Of a DNA stretch of 64,000 nucleotides, positions 60,580 through 64,000 are shown piece after piece. The notes below the pieces were generated by a model, which worked only from the letters and a program-made list of their open reading frames with translations, made no database searches and was not told the origin of the DNA. The stretch lies in NCBI GenBank assembly GCA_965205535.1, contig CBDBHH010000005.1, forward strand, positions 2,976,001 through 3,040,000, in the 5' to 3' direction. The position numbers were made by a program, and so were the translations under genes. The stretch's first letter is position 1. Every line of letters starts with the position of its first letter. Source of the stretch: UBA8079 sp965205535. Its GTDB lineage: Bacteria > Pseudomonadota > Alphaproteobacteria > UBA6615.

Positions 60580-61029
60580 ATGACCGACACCGGAAATCTG
60601 TCAGTGCGCCGCGGCGGCAAGTCCGCAGCGGCTTTCCGTACCATCAGCGAAGTCGCGAGCGACCTTGATGTGCCGCAGCATGTCCTTCGGTTCTGGGAGA
60701 CAAAGTTCACCCAGGTTCGACCGATGAAGCGCGGTGGTGGCCGTCGTTACTATCGCCCCGAGGATGTCGATCTGCTGCGCTCCATCCGCGCGCTCCTCTA
60801 CGACGATGGGTACACGATCAAGGGCGTCCAGAAACAGCTCCGGGAAGGTGGCCTGAAGCCGATTGCGACCGATGCACCATCTGCGCCTGCGACCCCGCCT
60901 TCAGATGCGTCGCCCGACGCGCTGCAGGCGTCCGCTGCAGCGGGTGTTTCCGCCGACCAGCGCACCGAATTGAAGTCGATCCTCGGTGAACTCGAGGCGG
61001 TTCGAAAACTTCTCGATTCAGCGCGCTAG
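60580..61029 (+). CDS. MerR-family transcriptional regulator
   Basis: A 149-residue regulator. The winged helix has AFRTISEVASDLDVPQHVLR and FWETKFTQVRPMKRGGGRRY, followed by YRPEDVDLLRSIRALLYDDG and the wing GYTIKGVQKQLREGG. The central part is Pro/Ala-rich and the C-terminal helix (LKSILGELEAVRKLLDS) may dimerise. No metal ligands of classical MerR are seen. It is 9 bases after ihfA, as in relatives. Confidence 0.85.
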   Translation: MTDTGNLSVRRGGKSAAAFRTISEVASDLDVPQHVLRFWETKFTQVRPMKRGGGRRYYRPEDVDLLRSIRALLYDDGYTIKGVQKQLREGGLKPIATDAPSAPATPPSDASPDALQASAAAGVSADQRTELKSILGELEAVRKLLDSAR

Positions 61030-61077
61030 ACGGGCTTCAATCCCGAAACGTAAGTCTCTATAGTCCCGCCGTTCGGT

Positions 61078-61154
61078 CGGGACGTAGCGCAGTCTGGTAG
61101 CGCATCACACTGGGGGTGTGGGGGTCGCAGGTTCGAATCCTGCCGTCCCGACCA
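61078..61154 (+). tRNA. tRNA-Pro (anticodon GGG)
   Basis: A 77-base cloverleaf: acceptor CGGGACG/CGTCCCG with discriminator A, D-arm GCGC-AGTCTGGTA-GCGC, anticodon arm TCACA-CTGGGGG-TGTGG with GGG at loop positions 34-36, T-arm GCAGG-TTCGAAT-CCTGC, and encoded CCA. Confidence 0.96.
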
Positions 61155-61264
61155 ACTTTAATCAAATCCAACATTTTTCCGCCGCCGCGGTGCCGTCGCC
61201 GCGACGGTTCATTAACGTTTTTGTGCGACCTTTCCGGCATGTACGAAATGCGGAAATCTGCGCG

Positions 61265-61588
61265 ATGAGCGAGAACGCGGCCGAGCTTCCGAATACCGTG
61301 GTTTTTGAGCATCCGTTCTTCCGGACGTTCGAGAACACGCATTTTCGCCTGTCTGACCCGCCCGAAGAGCGCCCGGTTCTGGTCGGCGATATGGGCGATC
61401 AGGACGTGACGCTGACCTTGACCGGGGTAGCGCGGGAATTTCGCATCGACAGGCATAGCGCAGACGGCGTCATGCTGGGTGTCGTGGCACGGAGCCTGGA
61501 GTTCGTCTCGGCGCTGAAGCTGGGTGATGCCGTGCCCGTCGAGGTGCTTGACCGGAGACGCCTCCTGGGACCCGGAAGCCATCCATGA
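61265..61588 (+). CDS. conserved hypothetical protein, N-terminal part of a split gene
   Basis: A 107-residue frame with FEHPFFRTFENTHFRLSD, TLTLTGVAREFRIDRHSADG and MLGVVARSLEFVSALKLGD. This resembles the N-terminal half of a larger alphaproteobacterial family of unknown function. After VPVEV the frame ends in RRRLLGPGSHP, whereas another frame gives the expected LTGDASWDPEAIHEERA. So the two ORFs here (this one and 61585-62397) are likely one gene split by small indels, although their ATGA overlap also looks like normal coupling. Confidence 0.65.
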   Translation: MSENAAELPNTVVFEHPFFRTFENTHFRLSDPPEERPVLVGDMGDQDVTLTLTGVAREFRIDRHSADGVMLGVVARSLEFVSALKLGDAVPVEVLDRRRLLGPGSHP

Positions 61589-62397
61589 AGAGCGCGCGCC
61601 GCCGCGTCAATCTCGCGCTCGTCACCTGGCATGAGGGCGGTGAGCCGGCCATTCTCGACACAAAGGATATCGACGAAGCATATGAAAGCGCGCAAACCGA
61701 GACAAAGCGCGACGCTGCGATCGCGGCGCTGGGGGAAAAGTTCGATTTCGACGGTGAACCGACGGCGACGGTGGATAGCCTGATTTCGGAAGCGGCGTTC
61801 ATCGAGGCGATGCGCGACAAGCATCTCGCCATTTGCCGGGTGAAGGCGGTGATGGCTGCCATCCGCAAGCTGCACGCCAAGGAAATGGGCGTGTCGGGGG
61901 AAATGGAGCCGGTCATGCGGCTGCTCCCGATACCGGTGAAAACGCTCCACGACATCCTGATTGATACGGACGCGCGCGTGGCCAATGCAGACGCAGCTTT
62001 CGCAGATTTCGACGAGACCTGTAACGCCTTCCGGGTGGCACGCAATGATTTGTATCGCCGCATGTCGGCCTGGGACGATGTTATCGAATTCTGGGGCGCG
62101 ATCGACCCGCGCCAGCCCGAGACATTCAATCTCGTCGCGGCGTGCCTGGCCCACTTCCGCCACCGCCTTTTCAAGGCGCCGGTTTTGCAGCTCCCGATCG
62201 GCGATCGCCTCGCACATCAACAGCACCTGCGCTTCGAGAACCAGCTCGTCCACGTTGGTCCAGGGGCGCTCGTTTTCGGGTGTCAGGGATTCCCACTCGG
62301 CCAGCGCGACGGCACACAGCCTTCGCAGCTCGGGGTCCGCAAGGTTCTCCGAGGGCGAGAAATACTGATCTTCCGAGTCCGGGGACGGATCGGGTGA
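61585..62397 (+). CDS. conserved hypothetical protein, C-terminal part of a split gene
   Basis: A 270-residue frame beginning MKSARRRVNLALVTWHEGGE. The middle has LISEAAFIEAMRDKHLAICR, FDETCNAFRVARNDLYRRMS and AWDDVIEFWGAID, matching the C-terminal half of the family named above. Beyond about residue 190 (after ACLAHFRHRLF) the sequence loses family character and reads like the antisense of an opposing frame, so the true stop may be missing through a further indel. Function unknown. Confidence 0.6.
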   Translation: MKSARRRVNLALVTWHEGGEPAILDTKDIDEAYESAQTETKRDAAIAALGEKFDFDGEPTATVDSLISEAAFIEAMRDKHLAICRVKAVMAAIRKLHAKEMGVSGEMEPVMRLLPIPVKTLHDILIDTDARVANADAAFADFDETCNAFRVARNDLYRRMSAWDDVIEFWGAIDPRQPETFNLVAACLAHFRHRLFKAPVLQLPIGDRLAHQQHLRFENQLVHVGPGALVFGCQGFPLGQRDGTQPSQLGVRKVLRGREILIFRVRGRIG

Positions 62398-62415
62398 TGT
62401 GTCTTGCGATGACAT
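62100..62415 (-). CDS. possible opposing gene, N-terminal part only
   Basis: From ATG 62415 the minus strand reads MSSQDTSPDPSPDSEDQYFS and then NLADPELRRLCAVALAEWES and DELVLEAQVLLMCEAIADRE, which is acidic, protein-like and helical. Further on the open frame continues to 61399, but there it is the antisense of the better-supported plus-strand gene, so the real 3' end of this gene is unclear (shown here to about 62100). It may be a short gene broken at its 3' end. Confidence 0.35.
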
Positions 62416-62509
62416 CCGCTGCAACCGTTTCAGCTTCTGCCCGCGCGATTGCACCGGGCATGCTCACGGATGACAGACTAGCGGTATGCGGTTTCTGAAA
62501 GGTTAGAGC

Positions 62510-62821
62510 CTACGCGGCGAGCGCGAGGCGCCCCTTGTCCGTCAGGCGGCAGACCAACCAGTCGGGCTTGATCGGGTTGTCGAACCAGGGCTCGGCAAAG
62601 CCCTGGCGGATGCAGGCGCGGACCGTGCGGTCGCTGAATTTCTGGCCGTCCCGGTCGAACAGGGGCAGCTTGCCGCCCGGTTGCTCGAGCCCGCGTGCCA
62701 GCCAGGCGCGCTGAGGGCCGCTCAGGTTGCCGCGCGAAGTCGTCTTCCGGTCGCCGCGCGGGCGATGCGGCTGGAGTGCCACAACGTTGCTCTGGGCCGC
62801 GAATTTCTTGCTGGCCGGCAT
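62510..62821 (-). CDS. conserved alphaproteobacterial hypothetical protein
   Basis: A 103-residue protein with LSGPQRAWLARGLEQPGGKL, PLFDRDGQKFSDRTVRACIR and EPWFDNPIKPDWLVCRLTDK. The segment order (helix, arm with KFSDRTVR, then a wing-like WLVCRLTDKG) resembles a winged-helix fold found in small conserved proteins of Alphaproteobacteria. Function unknown. The ATG 62821 (MPASKKF) is preferred; the frame extends upstream with Pro-rich sequence. It is divergent from cutA. Confidence 0.72.
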   Translation of the reverse strand: MPASKKFAAQSNVVALQPHRPRGDRKTTSRGNLSGPQRAWLARGLEQPGGKLPLFDRDGQKFSDRTVRACIRQGFAEPWFDNPIKPDWLVCRLTDKGRLALAA

Positions 62822-62921
62822 GGGATCCCCCGTCGGTGCAGCCCGATCGTCCGGCTGCCGAAGCGCCGGATCGTAGTGTACAATGTCGCCCACGCCAAGA
62901 GTCTCGCTATAAGGGGTTGAA

Positions 62922-63278
62922 ATGTCAGATAAAACTGGTTCTGACCCTGCCGCCAGCATGATCTACGTAACTTGCAGTTCGGTTAACGAAGCGCGCCAGA
63001 TCGGTGGCACGGTCGTGCGCGAGCGGCTGGCCGCATGCGCCAACATCATCGACGGCATGCAATCGATCTACTGGTGGGAAGGCGAGGTCGAGGAAGGAGC
63101 GGAGACGGTCCTGATCCTGAAGACGGCCGCCACGAACGTCGTCGCGCTCAGTGAACGCGTGCAGGCGCTGCACAGTTACGACGTGCCCTGTGTGGCCGAA
63201 ATCCCGCTCGGCGGCGGCAATGCCGACTATTTCGACTGGATCGTCGCGCAGAGCGGTACGGATACGTCGTCCGGATAG
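62922..63278 (+). CDS. cutA: divalent-cation tolerance protein CutA
   Basis: A 118-residue trimeric protein. It has MIYVTCSSVNEARQIGGTVV, RLAACANIIDGMQSIYWWEG and VEEGAETVLILKTAATN, followed by HSYDVPCVAEIPLGGGNADY, the family pattern. An N-terminal extension of 12 residues precedes the core, so the start may be a later ATG (62958, MIYV). The CutA role in metal tolerance is old and uncertain. Confidence 0.93.
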   Translation: MSDKTGSDPAASMIYVTCSSVNEARQIGGTVVRERLAACANIIDGMQSIYWWEGEVEEGAETVLILKTAATNVVALSERVQALHSYDVPCVAEIPLGGGNADYFDWIVAQSGTDTSSG

Positions 63279-63358
63279 CTGGCCCGTTGGCCGCTCCCGG
63301 CGCCTCTGCTATAACCGGGGCAAGCCATCACATTCACTGGATATGCGGGGAAAGACCC

Positions 63359-63850
63359 ATGAACGACAAGGTTTGGAAGATCTATCTGTCGGGTGAAATT
63401 CATTCCGACTGGCGCGAGCAGATCGAAAACGGCTGTGCAGATGCGGGCCTGCCGGTCACCTTCGCGGCCCCGATCACCGAGCATGACGATTCCGACGATT
63501 GCGGCGTGGCCGTCTTCGGCTCCGAGCCGGACAAGTTCTGGCACGACCACAAGGGCGCGCTCCTCAACTCCGTGCGCACCTCGACCCTGATCGAGCAGGC
63601 CGACGTGGTCGTCGTGCGCTTCGGCGAGAAATACAAGCAGTGGAACGCGGCCTTCGATGCCGGCTACGCGGCAGCCCTGGGCAAGCCGATCATCACGCTC
63701 CACCCGCCCGAGCATGACCATGCGCTGAAGGAAGTGGACGCCGCCGCCAAGGGCGTGGCCCGCGAGCCCTTCCAGGTGGTCCAGGCGCTTGCCTATGCCA
63801 TCAACGGCGGCATGCCCGGCCAGTGGTACAAGGCCGAGGCCGCCGAGTAG
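63359..63850 (+). CDS. YtoQ-family protein
   Basis: A 163-residue protein of the YtoQ family, related in fold to nucleoside 2-deoxyribosyltransferase-like enzymes. It has VWKIYLSGEIHSDWREQIEN, FWHDHKGALLNSVRTSTLIE and VVVVRFGEKYKQWNAAFDAG, near-identical to family hallmarks. The reaction is not established. The start 63359 (MNDKVWK) is chosen by homologue starts. A terminator follows. Confidence 0.9.
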   Translation: MNDKVWKIYLSGEIHSDWREQIENGCADAGLPVTFAAPITEHDDSDDCGVAVFGSEPDKFWHDHKGALLNSVRTSTLIEQADVVVVRFGEKYKQWNAAFDAGYAAALGKPIITLHPPEHDHALKEVDAAAKGVAREPFQVVQALAYAINGGMPGQWYKAEAAE

Positions 63851-63880
63851 GTTTTCCGACCTACAGCTAACAATTCAAAA

Positions 63881-63914
63881 AAAACCGCGTCACTTTCGAG
63901 TGGCGCGGTTTTCG
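63881..63914 (+). terminator. terminator after ytoQ, probably bidirectional
   Basis: AAAACCGCGTCACT pairs with AGTGGCGCGGTTTT around TTCG (one G-T pair), with poly-A on one side and poly-T on the other, between convergent genes. Confidence 0.85.
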
Positions 63915-63930
63915 TTGCCGGGAGCGACTT

Positions 63931-64000
63931 TTACTCCGCCGCCTTCGCCTGGGCGTAGCTGAGCGCCTGGTCGAGGTCGGCGATGATGTCGTCGACCGTT
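63931..64000 (-). CDS. C-terminal end of a trans-sulfuration-type PLP enzyme, partial
   Basis: Only the last 22 codons are in the window: VDDIIADLDQALSYAQAKA plus AE and TAA. This matches the C-terminus of cystathionine gamma-synthase, O-acetylhomoserine sulfhydrylase and relatives, where such proteins end in a helix with ADLDQAL. The exact enzyme cannot be told from this short piece. Confidence 0.5.
   Translation of the reverse strand, partial: TVDDIIADLDQALSYAQAKAAE

Overview
This 64 kb window reads as a chromosomal segment of a flagellated alphaproteobacterium, probably Rhodospirillales-like. The evidence is the high GC content with dense operons, the alphaproteobacterial LdtR-type and MucR regulators, RpoH, the ubiquinol-cytochrome c chaperone, a RibBA whose cyclohydrolase half has lost its zinc cysteines, the DUF177-rpmF-plsX-fabH-ihfA-merR-tRNA-Pro run, and a potassium-independent H+-pyrophosphatase. 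The genus cannot be named from sequence alone.

Layout. 1-15 kb: the end of 4-hydroxyphenylpyruvate dioxygenase, a uracil-DNA glycosylase, folK, rpoZ, rsh, then a same-strand run pdxJ-acpS-lepB-rnc-era-recO-parC and bioY. The recO-parC junction is split by a 2,606 bp insertion sequence (9732-12337) with 19 bp perfect terminal inverted repeats and an 8 bp target duplication. Besides an IS1-type transposase it carries two passenger genes, one for a helix-turn-helix/P63C-domain protein. 15.4-20.7 kb: a second bounded element (15377-20705) with 25 bp inverted ends and an 8 bp duplication. It holds no transposase but a single-chain Type ISP-like restriction-modification gene that is frameshifted near its 3' end. 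20.7-25.7 kb: a TakP/DctP-type TRAP transporter operon with unusually large permease subunits. 25.9-37.3 kb: mainly minus-strand bpt, motAB, ilvA, a penicillin-amidase-family hydrolase, an acetyltransferase, a peroxiredoxin and hemB, with two plus-strand alpha/beta hydrolases between them. 37.5-44 kb: a luciferase-like oxidoreductase, LdtR-like regulator, rpoH, a MarR regulator, glutaryl-CoA dehydrogenase, a cupin and mucR. 44-53.7 kb: rpiB, glyA, nrdR, the riboflavin cluster ribD-ribE-ribBA-ribH, nusB, thiL, two FliL-like proteins and an MFS carrier. 53.8-64 kb: hppA, bamE, the CBP3-like chaperone, DUF177, rpmF, plsX, fabH, ihfA, a MerR regulator, tRNA-Pro(GGG), conserved hypotheticals, cutA, ytoQ and the end of a trans-sulfuration-type enzyme.

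The most interesting parts are the two mobile elements. In the first, an internal promoter starts inside an inverted repeat that would hide the ribosome binding site of the first passenger gene on read-through transcripts. This resembles the IS10/IS50 protection against external transcription, and here the element sits in the sense direction behind recO. The second is a transposon-like element whose only large gene is a restriction-modification enzyme. Four reading frames look broken (the restriction enzyme tail, motB start, one alpha/beta hydrolase, and a split gene at 61.5 kb). The small indels and the single substitution mean sequencing error has to be excluded before calling them pseudogenes.
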